From Kiloniellaceae bacterium (GTDB lineage: Bacteria; Pseudomonadota; Alphaproteobacteria; Kiloniellales; J153), in assembly GCA_021776095.1 (NCBI GenBank), contig JAJFGO010000118.1, positions 1 through 64,000 of the forward strand: DNA of 64,000 bases, written 5' to 3'. Position numbers and translations under genes: made by a program. This document shows, piece after piece, positions 53,522 through 62,199 of the stretch. The notes under the pieces were generated by a model. It was not told the DNA's origin, did not search any database, and saw nothing but the letters and a program-made list of their open reading frames with translations. Position 1 is the stretch's first letter; every line of letters begins with the position of its first letter.

Positions 53522-53836
53522 GGAAGCCCCCTCGGCGCAAGCGTTTCTGGCGGCGAAGCGCATAGGCCCACCACGGCGCGCGCCCGGCATGCCGCGCCGC
53601 GCGGTTCGCCGCGACTATAACACAAGGTGCCGCCGTGCGATCAAGCCGCGCGAACACCCCGATGCCGTCGGCAAGCCCATTTTTCCAGCCCTGATGGGCG
53701 GGGCTCTCAAAGGGCGCTTGGCCGCCGGATTTGGGGGTGCCTGCCCGACTGTTGCTCATTACACTTATTCCAAGAAAATGCCCAATTCACTGATTTTAAG
53801 CTTCAAATCGTAACCTAATGGGCCATATAATAGGCG
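53522..53836. promoter_or_regulatory. fabA-irr divergent intergenic region
   Basis: These 315 bases hold no convincing gene. The half next to fabA is very GC-rich; the last 90 bases before irr are AT-rich. No full Irr-type dyad was found here. The only clear element is the TATAAT near irr, listed separately. Confidence 0.5.
53826..53831 (+). promoter_or_regulatory. Candidate -10 box (TATAAT) of irr
   Basis: A perfect TATAAT with a weak -35 (TTCAAA, 53802-53807) 18 bases upstream. It is only five bases from the irr ATG at 53837, so the transcript may be leaderless or translation may begin at ATG 53843. Confidence 0.5.
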
Positions 53837-54259
53837 ATGATAATGCCACGCCCCTATTCCGCAACGATCGAACGGCTGAAGAGCGCCGGCTTGCGGCCAA
53901 CCCGTCAGCGTTTGGCGCTCGCCAGGCTGTTGTTCGATCAGGGGGATCGGCATCTGACGGCGGAGCAGCTTCATGCCGAAGCGGCGGCCGAGCGCGTGCC
54001 GGTATCCCTGGCCACGGTCTATAATACCCTGCACCAGTTCACCGATGCCGGGCTCTTGCGCGAGGTCGTGGTCGAGACCGGCCGGTCCTATTTCGACACC
54101 AATATCGAAGCGCATAGCCATTTTTTCCATCAGGATTCGGGCCGCTTGGAAGATATTTCCGAGGGTCAGGTCGCCCTGAGGAGCGTACCGGCGGCCCCGC
54201 CAGGCACTCAGATAACCTCCGTCGACATCATTATCCGGTTGTCATCTGAAACAAAATAA
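53837..54259 (+). CDS. irr: Irr-type iron response regulator (Fur family)
   Basis: A 140-residue Fur-fold protein. The HTH is LRPTRQRLALARLLFDQ plus VSLATVYNTLHQFTDAGLL, and the His-rich heme/metal site is EAHSHFFHQDSG. The latter, and the location divergent from fabA, identify Irr rather than Fur. Irr senses heme status and represses or activates iron genes, binding as a dyad called the ICE. A good ICE-like site occurs 30 bases after its own stop, in front of rubrerythrin. Confidence 0.9.
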   Translation: MIMPRPYSATIERLKSAGLRPTRQRLALARLLFDQGDRHLTAEQLHAEAAAERVPVSLATVYNTLHQFTDAGLLREVVVETGRSYFDTNIEAHSHFFHQDSGRLEDISEGQVALRSVPAAPPGTQITSVDIIIRLSSETK

Positions 54260-54288
54260 CAACGGTTCGGCCGTGTGTTATTTTATTA

Positions 54289-54305
54289 TTTAGAATCGTT
54301 CCAAG
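54289..54305. promoter_or_regulatory. Irr/ICE-like box upstream of rubrerythrin
   Basis: TTTAGAA-TCG-TTCCAAG closely resembles the Irr box TTTAGAA-N3-TTCTAAA as I recall it, with the left half perfect and two mismatches on the right. It lies 108 bases before the rubrerythrin ATG and directly after irr, in an AT-rich patch. Confidence 0.55.
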
Positions 54306-54412
54306 GTATTGACACCCGCTGCTCGATACCCTATGTCGGTTATGCGGCCGGGGCGATCGCGCCCCTGGCCGCAAGGAAAGGCTTTGCGACATTCATTCCA
54401 AGGGAGGGCGCC

Positions 54413-54832
54413 ATGGCGCAGTTGAAGGGCTCGAAAACCGAACAGAATTTGAAGGACGCCTTTGCCGGCGAAAGTCAGGCCAACCGCCGTTATCTGTATT
54501 TCGCGCAAAAGGCCGATATCGAAGGCTACAACGACGTGGCTGCGGTTTTCCGCTCAACCGCCGAAGGCGAGACCGGCCACGCGCATGGCCATCTTCAGTT
54601 CCTCGAGGAGGTCGGCGACCCGGCGACCGGCGAGCCCATCGGCCCAACCGGTCTGAACCTCAAGGCGGCGATCGCGGGCGAGACTCACGAATACACCGAC
54701 ATGTATCCGGGCATGGCCCGCAGCGCCCGGGACGAGGGTTTCGACGAGATCGCCGATTGGTTCGAAACCTTGGCAAAAGCTGAGAAGAGCCATGCCGGCC
54801 GGTTCCAGAAGGCATTCGACACGCTCTCCTGA
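54413..54832 (+). CDS. Rubrerythrin family protein (no rubredoxin domain)
   Basis: A 139-residue ferritin-like diiron protein. [42 protein letters not shown] (parts), [17 protein letters not shown] and [11 protein letters not shown] provide the Glu/His diiron ligands. The C-terminal rubredoxin domain of classical rubrerythrin is missing, so electrons must come from a partner, perhaps the Fe-S protein encoded next. It detoxifies peroxide. The ATG at 54413 has AAGGGAGGG upstream, and an extension to 54275 was rejected. Confidence 0.9.
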   Translation: MAQLKGSKTEQNLKDAFAGESQANRRYLYFAQKADIEGYNDVAAVFRSTAEGETGHAHGHLQFLEEVGDPATGEPIGPTGLNLKAAIAGETHEYTDMYPGMARSARDEGFDEIADWFETLAKAEKSHAGRFQKAFDTLS

Positions 54833-54852
54833 GCCTGTTTCCGGCGTTAATG

Positions 54853-54884
54853 TTCCAGGGGCGGGCTTCGGGCCGCCCCTGGAA
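54853..54884 (+). other. Long intercistronic hairpin after rubrerythrin
   Basis: TTCCAGGGGCGG (54853-54864) and CCGCCCCTGGAA (54873-54884) pair perfectly over 12 bases around an eight-base GCTTCGGG loop. No T-run follows. It may stabilise the upstream mRNA or set the ratio between rubrerythrin and the Fe-S protein. Confidence 0.6.
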
Positions 54885-54972
54885 ATCACATCATAGATAT
54901 CCGCGGCGGAACGGCATGGCCCGGCGAAAAGGCGTGTGTGCCGCCGGCCGGCAAGCGGGAGAACCTGACACC

Positions 54973-56328
54973 ATGAGCGAAGGCGGCCTGCAGGCGCCGA
55001 TTCGACATCCGATCGATTGGCAAAATCCGGATTTCTGCGATCCGGCGAAGATCGACGAGGCGCTTCGGCGTGTCTTCGACATTTGCCATGGCTGCCGGCG
55101 CTGCTTCAATCTCTGCGATTCCTTCCCGAAACTTTTCGATCTGATCGACGAATCGGAATCCGGCGAACTGGACACGGTGGACAGCGCCGACTTTAAGCCG
55201 GTGGTCGATGCCTGCACCCTGTGCGACATGTGCTTCATGGTCAGCTGCCCCTATGTGCCACCGCACGAATTCAACCTGGACTTCCCCCATCTCATGTTGC
55301 GTTACCGGGTCGCCGAGATCCGCCGGGGCAAGACCGGCGGCCTGGAAGGGGAACTCTCCAAGACCGACCGCAACGGCAAGTTGGCCGGCTTGGCCCCGGG
55401 TCTGGCGAACTGGGCCAGCGATACCGGGAACGGCCTGACCCGCCCGATCCTGGAAAAGGCCGCCCATGTGCATCGCGAGGCCGAGTTGCCGAAGTTCCAC
55501 GGCAAGACCTTCGCGAAAAGCGCCAAAACGGATGCGCCGACTGTCAATACCGGGGCCCCGGCCCACGGCCGCAAGGCGGTGCTCTACGCCACTTGCTTCG
55601 TCAATTACAACAACCCCGGGATCGGCCAGGCAGCCCAAGCGGTCCTGGCCAAGAACGGCGTGGAGACCGAGGTGGTCTATCCGGCATGCTGCGGCATGCC
55701 GCAGCTGGAGCGCGGCGAGGTCGAGAAGGTGGCGCAAAGCGCCAAGCACATCGCGGCGGAGCTCAAGCCGTGGATCGAGAAGGGCTATGACGTAATCGCG
55801 CTGACTCCCTCCTGCGCGCTCATGCTCAAGTTCGAATGGCGCCTGCTTCTGCCCGGCGACGAAGATATCGAGCGTCTGGCCCGCGCGACCTCCGATATCG
55901 CCGAGTACGTAGTTGGGATCGCAAAGAAAGAAGGCTTGGCCGATGGGCTGAAACCGCTCGACGGCGGCGTTGCCCTGCACATGGCCTGCCACGCCCGGGC
56001 CCAGAACATCGGCGCCAAGGCGGCCGAGATGTTGCGCTTGGTGCCGGAAGCCGAGGTCGCGGTGATCGAACGCTGTTCCGGCCACGGCGGCTCCTGGGGG
56101 GTCATGAAGCAACACTTCGAGACCGCGCTCAAGGTCGGCAAGCCTGCCGCGCGCCAGGCGGCGAAAAGCGGCAAGGCCTACCTGGCCTCCGAATGCCCCT
56201 TGGCCGGCGCGCATATCATGCAAGGCGTCGAGCGCCTGGACCTGGAGCCAAAACCCAGCTTCACCGAATCGCGGCACCCGATCGAACTCTTCGCCCAGGC
56301 CTACGGCTTGGCCCGGCCCGGCGCTTGA
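54973..56328 (+). CDS. Fe-S oxidoreductase (HdrD/GlpC-like, two 4Fe-4S plus CCG domains)
   Basis: A 451-residue protein. Two 4Fe-4S motifs are at the N-terminus: ICHGCRRCFNLCDSFP and ACTLCDMCFMVSCPY. CCG-type domains follow with YATCFVNYNNPG, YPACCGMPQLERGEV, HMACHARAQN and VIERCSGHGGSWG. This architecture transfers electrons between low-potential carriers and thiols or quinones. Its position between rubrerythrin and a DUF3501 gene repeats a known conserved trio, so it is a likely electron donor to rubrerythrin. ATG 54973 has GGGAGA upstream; the frame from 54850 is longer but has no family match. Confidence 0.87.
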   Translation: MSEGGLQAPIRHPIDWQNPDFCDPAKIDEALRRVFDICHGCRRCFNLCDSFPKLFDLIDESESGELDTVDSADFKPVVDACTLCDMCFMVSCPYVPPHEFNLDFPHLMLRYRVAEIRRGKTGGLEGELSKTDRNGKLAGLAPGLANWASDTGNGLTRPILEKAAHVHREAELPKFHGKTFAKSAKTDAPTVNTGAPAHGRKAVLYATCFVNYNNPGIGQAAQAVLAKNGVETEVVYPACCGMPQLERGEVEKVAQSAKHIAAELKPWIEKGYDVIALTPSCALMLKFEWRLLLPGDEDIERLARATSDIAEYVVGIAKKEGLADGLKPLDGGVALHMACHARAQNIGAKAAEMLRLVPEAEVAVIERCSGHGGSWGVMKQHFETALKVGKPAARQAAKSGKAYLASECPLAGAHIMQGVERLDLEPKPSFTESRHPIELFAQAYGLARPGA

Positions 56329-56345
56329 AGGAGGCGCGCGAGACC

Positions 56346-56936
56346 ATGATCGCCAAACACGAAATAACCCGCGACGACATCATGCCCATGGAGCGCTACA
56401 CGGTTGAGCGCAAGGAACGCCGCCGCGCTCTGGTCGAGGCCAAGCGCAACCGACGCCTGGAGGTTGGCCCGGTTTGTAGCTTCTATTTCGAAAACTACGA
56501 GACCATGTGGAACCAGATCCACGAGATGCTGTTCATCGAAAAGGGCGGAGAGGCGCAGATCGCCGACGAGTTATCCGCCTACAACCCGCTTATCCCTAAG
56601 GGCCGGGAACTGGTCGCGACCGTGATGTTCGAGATGGACGATCCCGTGCGCCGACAGGCCTTGCTTGCCAAGCTGGGTGGAGTCGAAGAAACCGCCTTCA
56701 TTCAAATCGCGGGAGAGTCCGTGACCGGTCGACCGGAAGAGGACTTGGACCGCACCAATGCCTCGGGCAAGGCGTCCTCCGTTCAGTTCATCCATTTTCC
56801 CTTCACCGATGCACAGGTGGACGCCTTCCGCGCGCCCGGCGCGCAGGTCGTGGTCGGTTTCAAGCATCCGCACTACGGCCACATGTCGGCCATGCCCGAA
56901 GAGGTCCGCGCGGCCCTCGCCGAGGATTTCGATTAA
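56346..56936 (+). CDS. DUF3501 family protein
   Basis: A 196-residue protein of unknown function. TRDDIMPMERYTVERKERR, VGPVCSFYFENYETMWNQI and EMLFIEKGG are the conserved start, and VQFIHFPFTDAQVDAF with FKHPHYGHMSAMP the end. No catalytic motif is evident. It is encoded 17 bases after the Fe-S oxidoreductase and belongs to the rubrerythrin / Fe-S protein / DUF3501 trio found together in many genomes, suggesting a role in peroxide reduction or electron transfer. Confidence 0.85.
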   Translation: MIAKHEITRDDIMPMERYTVERKERRRALVEAKRNRRLEVGPVCSFYFENYETMWNQIHEMLFIEKGGEAQIADELSAYNPLIPKGRELVATVMFEMDDPVRRQALLAKLGGVEETAFIQIAGESVTGRPEEDLDRTNASGKASSVQFIHFPFTDAQVDAFRAPGAQVVVGFKHPHYGHMSAMPEEVRAALAEDFD

Positions 56937-56943
56937 GTCCTCT

Positions 56944-57521
56944 TTACGCCTTGGTGTGTTGGGCCCCGCAGCCTTGCAGAACCACGGCGGATAGGCCGGC
57001 GCTCGCGGCGAGCTCTGCAAAGGCTCGTATATCGATCCACTTTCCGGAGATTCTGGCGCCCTCGTTCCGCGCTCGCCTTGAAGGCGCGTGGTTAAGTGGC
57101 TGGATCAATAGAGCTACCGCCAAGCCTAGTCCGGAGACCGCGAGAATTGAGGTTCGCCAGGACCAAATTTCCGCGAGAAGCGGGAGGCAGAGCCCGGCCA
57201 GGATCGCTCCGGCGGGTGCACCGGCCTACTTGATCGAGAAGGCCAGGCTCATCCGTCCGCGCGGGACGGCGGCATGAAGGAGGACCGCACCGCCAAGCTG
57301 TAGGGTTCTGATAGAACCTGCCCGATAGACGATACCAGTGCCGAGAAGATAGAACGCGACAGCACCCGCCGCGACGGCGGACGAGTAATACCCTATGTGG
57401 GTTGCCGGAACGCCCGCCTCGGCAGTGATCACGGGCCCAGTCTGGGAACGGCCATGTCGGCCGCGCTGGTGACAACCTGAACGGAAAGCGCGATCGAAAG
57501 TGGGGTAACCCAGGGTTTCAT
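56944..57521 (-). pseudogene. MFS transporter remnant
   Basis: The N-terminal half of an MFS carrier is still readable: MKPWVTPLSIALSVQVVTSA, then VITAEAGVPATHIGYYSSAV, SLAFSIK and APAGAILAGLCLPLL. A one-base deletion near 57435 shifts the frame. A stretch of helices 3-4 is missing before SLAFSIK. The expected Gln codon after SLAFSIK is a TAG stop (57226-57228), and the gene ends after about six helices. It cannot encode a functional transporter. Confidence 0.75.
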
Positions 57522-57560
57522 GCTACCTCGCCAGCATAGTCTATGGCGCGGTCAATGTTT

Positions 57561-57584
57561 ACAATTGAATAACTGTTCAATTGT
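57561..57584. promoter_or_regulatory. ArsR/SmtB-type palindromic operator
   Basis: ACAATTGAA (57561-57569) and TTCAATTGT (57576-57584) are perfect reverse complements around TAACTG. The centre TGAATA-AC-TGTTCA matches the 12-2-12 operators of zinc-sensing SmtB/CzrA proteins. TATATA just downstream may be the -10. It lies 80 bases before the ArsR start. Confidence 0.75.
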
Positions 57585-57663
57585 TATATATGTATGAGCG
57601 TCCGGTGTGCGCTTGGTCTCGTTTAGCGCCGGACCAACCCCAAAACCCCTTGGCGGGCGTGCC

Positions 57664-57972
57664 ATGACGACCCTTGCCGCAATGACCCAGGATCACACCG
57701 CCGAGTTGGCCGAGGTTTTCCACCTTATGGGAGACCCGAGCCGTCTGGGCATTCTCATGCTGATCATGGATCAGCCATGCTCGGTCGGCGAGATCGCGGC
57801 GCGAACCGGCCATTCGGTTTCCCTGGTCAGTCATCATCTGCGCCTACTGCGCGCGCGCCGCCTGGTGCGCGGCGAACGGCGCGGCAAGCAGGTCTTCTAC
57901 AGCTTGGATGACGCTCATGTGCGATCGGTGCTGCACGACATGGCGGAACACATGCGTGAGGAGGCGCCTTAA
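57664..57972 (+). CDS. ArsR/SmtB-family zinc-type metalloregulator
   Basis: About 102 residues from ATG 57664 (GTG 57607 possible). The winged HTH shows LMGDPSRLGILMLIMDQ, CSVGEIAARTGHSVSLVSHH and LVRGERRGKQVFYSL. The last helix DDAHVRSVLHDMAEHMREE fits the alpha-5 zinc site D-x-H-x10-H-x2-E exactly, while the arsenic-type Cys pair is missing. It should repress from the palindrome at 57561-57584 and release on zinc or cobalt excess. The downstream gene is a CDF transporter. Confidence 0.9.
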   Translation: MTTLAAMTQDHTAELAEVFHLMGDPSRLGILMLIMDQPCSVGEIAARTGHSVSLVSHHLRLLRARRLVRGERRGKQVFYSLDDAHVRSVLHDMAEHMREEAP

Positions 57973-57973
57973 C

Positions 57974-58603
57974 GTGGCCGGCGGTTGCTGCAATCATTTG
58001 CCAAGCGGGCCAATGCTGCGCACCCAGCGCCGGGCCTTGGTGGCGGTGCTTGCGATCAACCTGGGTATGTTCCTGACCGAGGCCGCCGCCGGCTGGTCGG
58101 CCGAATCTGTCGCGCTTCAGGCCGATGCCTTGGATTTTCTGGGCGATTCCGCGAACTACGCCTTGGCGCTCTTCGTTCTGGGACGCTCGCTGTCCTGGCG
58201 CGCCGGGACAGCCTTAATCAAGGGGCTGGCCATGAGCGCATTCGGCCTCTTCGTGCTGGGTGCCACGCTATATCACGCGCTCGTGGGCTCCGAGCCACAG
58301 GCCCATGTCATGGGCTGGGTTGGGGCCTTGGCGCTCGCCGCCAATGTCGTCTGTACCCTTATCTTGTTCCGCTTTCGCGACGGGGACGCCAATTTGCGCG
58401 CGGTCTGGCTGTGCAGCCGCAACGACGCCCTCGGCAACCTGGCCGTCATGGGCGCGGCGCTCAGCGTCTTTGCCACCGGCACGGCCTGGCCCGACCTCGC
58501 GGTTGGCTTGGTTATGGCGTCCTTGGCGCTTTGGGCCGGGCAGTCTGTGGTGCGCCAGGCCCTGGGCGAACTGCACACAGCCCGAAGTGTGCCCGCGGAA
58601 TAA
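57974..58603 (+). CDS. Cation diffusion facilitator family transporter
   Basis: A 209-residue protein starting at GTG 57974, one base after the ArsR stop. About six membrane helices are predicted. The metal-binding helices are ADALDFLGDSANYA (helix 2) and CSRNDALGNLAVMGAA (helix 5), with Asp/Asn in place of some usual His. A Cys-Cys-His leader (GGCCNH) could deliver metal. The C-terminal cytoplasmic domain of most CDF proteins is missing. Zinc or cobalt export under ArsR control is the likely role. Confidence 0.87.
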   Translation: MAGGCCNHLPSGPMLRTQRRALVAVLAINLGMFLTEAAAGWSAESVALQADALDFLGDSANYALALFVLGRSLSWRAGTALIKGLAMSAFGLFVLGATLYHALVGSEPQAHVMGWVGALALAANVVCTLILFRFRDGDANLRAVWLCSRNDALGNLAVMGAALSVFATGTAWPDLAVGLVMASLALWAGQSVVRQALGELHTARSVPAE

Positions 58604-58618
58604 GCGGGCGCTGGCCGG

Positions 58619-59161
58619 CTAGCGAATGGATTCGCCGGGATACAGGCCGTAAACGTCGATCCGGCGAACCCAGCCGGAGGTGTCCTGGACCTCGATGAAG
58701 CACCAGACATCGGCGCAACGCTCGAGGTTGGCGATCACCCCCGGCGCGAGCAAGGCGACCCCGGCCGCCGCCGGGTCGGGCTTGTTGCGCAAGAGGCGCT
58801 GCTTGTCACGCACCATGACCTTGCGTTCACCGCTCAGCATGCTCTGGTGTACCCAGCCCACGCTGCCCTCCCAATCGCGCACCTGGCGCCAGGTCTCGAA
58901 TTCGTCGAGCACCTCAAGGGGCAAACCGGCCCGGTTGTAGACCCATTCGATGGGATAGCGCACCCCCGGACCGGTCCGCAGGTTGACCTTGGGGGCGCGC
59001 AGCGACACAAAGCGCGGCAAGGCCAGCCCGCTCGCGCCCAGGCTCTCTTCCCCGGCCTTGGCCTGCTTGTCCGCCGCGGTCTGGGCGCTCAGCGGGGCCG
59101 ACAGCGCGGCCAGCATGAACAGAGCCGAGGCGGCGCCGAGAAGTTTGATCGAAACGGACAT
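58619..59161 (-). CDS. Exported bacterial SH3-domain protein
   Basis: A 180-residue protein with a signal peptide (KLLGAASALFMLAALSAPLS, cut after SAQ). Two SH3 domains follow: VNLRTGPGVRYPIEWVYN with WRQVRDWEGSVGWVHQSML, and LLRNKPDPAAAGVALL with CFIEVQDTSGWVRRIDVYG. Such proteins bind peptidoglycan or other envelope partners in the periplasm. It is divergent from the hydroxyacid dehydrogenase gene, with 291 bases between them and no other gene. Confidence 0.85.
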   Translation of the reverse strand: MSVSIKLLGAASALFMLAALSAPLSAQTAADKQAKAGEESLGASGLALPRFVSLRAPKVNLRTGPGVRYPIEWVYNRAGLPLEVLDEFETWRQVRDWEGSVGWVHQSMLSGERKVMVRDKQRLLRNKPDPAAAGVALLAPGVIANLERCADVWCFIEVQDTSGWVRRIDVYGLYPGESIR

Positions 59162-59452
59162 GGGTCCCGTGTGCTTTCAAGTCCATGGCGCGCGCGGCCG
59201 AACGGGGGGCGCCGCGTCGCCCCCAACTAAGCCTGCCGCCTCGCCAGCGTCAAGGGTGGGAACGCTGGTCGGTGTCAAAGGTGGGATCGCGCCCTGCTGC
59301 GCGGTATCCGCCCTTTGACCCCGGCAAACCGGGCTAAACAGCGGCGCACCCTGGACAAAGGTAGCGCCCGCCTGCTATGGCAGACACCCCAATCCGGCCC
59401 CACTTTGACCCGCATGGCGGGCCCGCCCGGCCCGGCCGAGAACGGAGCTGAC

Positions 59453-60439
59453 ATGACCACAAAGCGGCCTTCGGTCATTGTTACCAGGCGACTGCCCGAC
59501 GTCATCGAAACCCGGATGATGGAGCTGTTCGACTGCCGCCTGAACGAGGATGACACCCCCATGAACCACGGGGCCCTGGTCCAGGCCATGCAAGAGACCG
59601 AAATCCTAGTGCCAACCGTTACTGATCGCATCGACGCCGCCGCGCTGACCCAAGCCGGGGACAAGTTGAAGCTGATCGCCTCCTTCGGCACCGGGGTCGA
59701 TCACATCGATCTGAAAACCGCGCGTCAGCGCGGCATTACCGTGACCAACACCCCCGGCGTCCTGACCGAGGACACGGCCGACATGACCATGGCCATGATC
59801 CTGGCCTTGCCGCGCCGGCTTAGCGAGGGCGAACGCCTGGTGCGCTCCGGCCTGTGGCGAGGTTGGGGCCCGACCTCCATGCAGGGCCACCGCATCTGGG
59901 GCAAGCGACTGGGCATCATCGGCATGGGCCGTATCGGTCAGGCGGTCGCCCGCCGGGCCAAGGGCTTCGGCCTTTCGGTTCACTATCACAACCGGCGCCG
60001 GGTCCATCCCGACATCGAAGCGGAGCTCGAGGCGACCTATTGGGAGAGCCTGGATCAGATGCTGTCGCGCATGGACATCGTCTCGGTCCACTGCCCGCAC
60101 ACGCCGGCGACCTATCACTTGTTGTCGGCGCGCCGTCTGAAGCTGTTGCCGGAGCATGCCTATATCGTGAACACCAGCCGCGGCGAGGTGATCGACGAGA
60201 ACGCTTTGGCGCGCGGTCTGGAGGCGGGCGAAATTGCCGGCGCAGCGCTCGACGTCTTCGAGCACGAGCCGGCGGTCAATCCCAAGCTGCTGAAGATGGA
60301 AAACGTGATGCTACTGCCGCACATGGGCTCGGCCACCATCGAGGGCCGCATCGCCATGGGCGAAAAGGTCATCATCAACATCAAGACCTTCGCCGACGGC
60401 CACACGCCGCCCGACCGCGTGATCGAAACCATGTTCTAG
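59453..60439 (+). CDS. D-2-hydroxyacid dehydrogenase (glyoxylate/D-glycerate type)
   Basis: A 328-residue NAD(P)-dependent enzyme. The dinucleotide loop is LGIIGMGRIGQAVARRA. The catalytic Arg lies in IASFGTGVDHIDL/NTSRGEVIDENAL, the Glu in AALDVFEHEP and the His in LLPHMGSAT. The family reduces glyoxylate or hydroxypyruvate. ATG 59453 follows GGAG at a good distance, and an extension to 59315 lies in the promoter region. No close operon partner except the SDR gene 88 bases downstream. Confidence 0.9.
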   Translation: MTTKRPSVIVTRRLPDVIETRMMELFDCRLNEDDTPMNHGALVQAMQETEILVPTVTDRIDAAALTQAGDKLKLIASFGTGVDHIDLKTARQRGITVTNTPGVLTEDTADMTMAMILALPRRLSEGERLVRSGLWRGWGPTSMQGHRIWGKRLGIIGMGRIGQAVARRAKGFGLSVHYHNRRRVHPDIEAELEATYWESLDQMLSRMDIVSVHCPHTPATYHLLSARRLKLLPEHAYIVNTSRGEVIDENALARGLEAGEIAGAALDVFEHEPAVNPKLLKMENVMLLPHMGSATIEGRIAMGEKVIINIKTFADGHTPPDRVIETMF

Positions 60440-60527
60440 GTTTCCGTTCCGCGGGGTCAGGGCGCGCCGATCGGCATAAGCATGGGCGGCATTGGCTTGG
60501 CGGACACGCCGGAGAAAGGTTCGCACA

Positions 60528-61286
60528 ATGACGGATCGGCATAAGTTTGCCCTGGTGACAGGCGCGGGCAGCGGTATCGGGCGCTCGGCCGCCCTGGCGC
60601 TGCTGCGCGACGGCTTCAAGGTCGCGCTGGTCGGGCGGCGGGCCGAAGCCCTTGAAGAAACCCAAGGGCAAGCCGGCGATCTGGCCAAGTATACCCTCGC
60701 GCTGCCGTGCGACGTCACCGACCCGGCGGCGGTGCGCGCGCTTTTCGGCGCCACCCTGGAGGCCTTCGGCCGCCTCGACGTCCTGTTTAACAATGCCGGT
60801 GCCGGCGCGCCGCCCGTACCCTTCGAGGACTTGACCCCTGCGCAATGGCAGGCGGTGGTCGCGGTTAATTTGACCGGCAGCTTCCTGTGCGCGCAGGAGG
60901 CGATCAAGATCATGAAGGCGCAAGACCCGCGCGGTGGTCGTATCGTCAACAACGGATCCATTTCCGCGCACGCGCCCCGGCCCAACTCGGCGCCCTATAC
61001 CGCGACCAAGCACGCCATCACCGGCCTGACCAAATCCATCTCGCTCGATTGCCGCAAGTACGATATCGCCTGCGGTCAGATCGATATCGGCAACGCCGCG
61101 ACGGAAATGACCGATCGCATGACCCAGGGCGTGCCTCAGGCTGACGGCCGAATCGCGGTAGAGCCGCGCATGGATGTGGAGGAGGTCGGCCGCGCAATCG
61201 TCTTCATGGCCGGTCTGCCCCTGGACTCGAACGTCCAGACCATGACCATCATGGCGACCAAGATGCCGTTCGTTGGGCGCGGCTAG
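60528..61286 (+). CDS. SDR-family oxidoreductase
   Basis: A 252-residue short-chain dehydrogenase. The cofactor loop is [17 protein letters not shown] is present, and the catalytic Ser, Tyr and Lys are in [30 protein letters not shown] after beta-2 suggests NADP preference. The substrate is unknown. ATG 60528 has GAGAAAGG upstream. The 3' end overlaps moeB by four bases, convergent. Confidence 0.9.
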   Translation: MTDRHKFALVTGAGSGIGRSAALALLRDGFKVALVGRRAEALEETQGQAGDLAKYTLALPCDVTDPAAVRALFGATLEAFGRLDVLFNNAGAGAPPVPFEDLTPAQWQAVVAVNLTGSFLCAQEAIKIMKAQDPRGGRIVNNGSISAHAPRPNSAPYTATKHAITGLTKSISLDCRKYDIACGQIDIGNAATEMTDRMTQGVPQADGRIAVEPRMDVEEVGRAIVFMAGLPLDSNVQTMTIMATKMPFVGRG

Positions 61287-62110
61287 ACCGCGCAGACCGG
61301 CTCGAGGTAAGCGGCGCTGTCGAGCGTGCGGATGGTTGCCTGCGGGCCGCATAGGGGACAGGCCGGGTCGGCCTTGGTCTTGATCTTGCGGAAGGTCGCG
61401 CCGAGCGCGTCGTAGAGCAGGAGCTTGCCGGACAGGCTCTCGCCGATGCCGAGCAGTTCCTTGATGACTTCGACCGCCTGAAGCGAGCCCATGGTGCCGG
61501 CCAGGGCGCCGATGACCCCGACATCGGCGCAGGATTGCTTCGGGTCGCCGGGCTGGTCGCCGAAGATGCAGCGATAGCAGGGCTGCGCCTCAGGTGTGTC
61601 CGCGGCCCGGGTGTGCGCCTTGAAGGTCGCAATTTGCCCGTCGAAGCGCATGATCGCGGCTGAGACCAGAGTCTTGCCGGCTAGATAGCAGGCGTCGTTC
61701 AACAGGAACCGGGTCGGAAAATTGTCCGAGCCGTCGGCCACCAGGTCATAACCGCGAATCAGATCCAGCGCATTGCCGGCGGTGAGACGCGCGCCGTCGC
61801 GCACGACCTTGACCTCGGGATTGACCTCGGCCAGGCGGGCCGCCGCGCTCTCGATCTTGGCCGTGCCGACCGACGAGGTATCGTGCAGCACTTGGCGTTG
61901 CAGGTTGGAGAGATCGACTGTGTCGTCGTCGACCACGCCCAAGGTTCCGACTCCGGCGGCGGCCAGATACAGGAGCAAAGGCGAGCCCAGGCCGCCGGCT
62001 CCGATCACCAGCACCTTGGCCGCCAGCAGACGCGCCTGACCGTCCTCACCGATCTCGGGCAAGACCAGGTGGCGGGCATAGCGATGGATCTGGTCGTCGC
62101 TGAAGTCCAT
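61283..62110 (-). CDS. moeB: MoeB/ThiF-family adenylyltransferase (molybdopterin synthase activator)
   Basis: A 275-residue E1-like enzyme. [36 protein letters not shown] (ATP loop), [10 protein letters not shown] and [14 protein letters not shown] are diagnostic. Zinc ligands are CYRC and CPLC. It adenylates the C-terminus of MoaD or ThiS for sulfur transfer in molybdenum cofactor or thiamine synthesis. Neither partner gene is in the window, so the substrate is not settled. Confidence 0.9.
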   Translation of the reverse strand: MDFSDDQIHRYARHLVLPEIGEDGQARLLAAKVLVIGAGGLGSPLLLYLAAAGVGTLGVVDDDTVDLSNLQRQVLHDTSSVGTAKIESAAARLAEVNPEVKVVRDGARLTAGNALDLIRGYDLVADGSDNFPTRFLLNDACYLAGKTLVSAAIMRFDGQIATFKAHTRAADTPEAQPCYRCIFGDQPGDPKQSCADVGVIGALAGTMGSLQAVEVIKELLGIGESLSGKLLLYDALGATFRKIKTKADPACPLCGPQATIRTLDSAAYLEPVCAV

Positions 62111-62199
62111 GGCGGGATAATGGGGAGCCGCCCGGCCCCTGTCAAAGCGCCAAGGGGCTTGACCGCCACCCCGCTGCAGACGGGCCGGCAGGTGCCCAA

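Noticed and set aside
54886..56277. A 463-codon open frame on the minus strand
   Set aside because: Antisense to the Fe-S oxidoreductase, which has clear Cys motifs on the plus strand.
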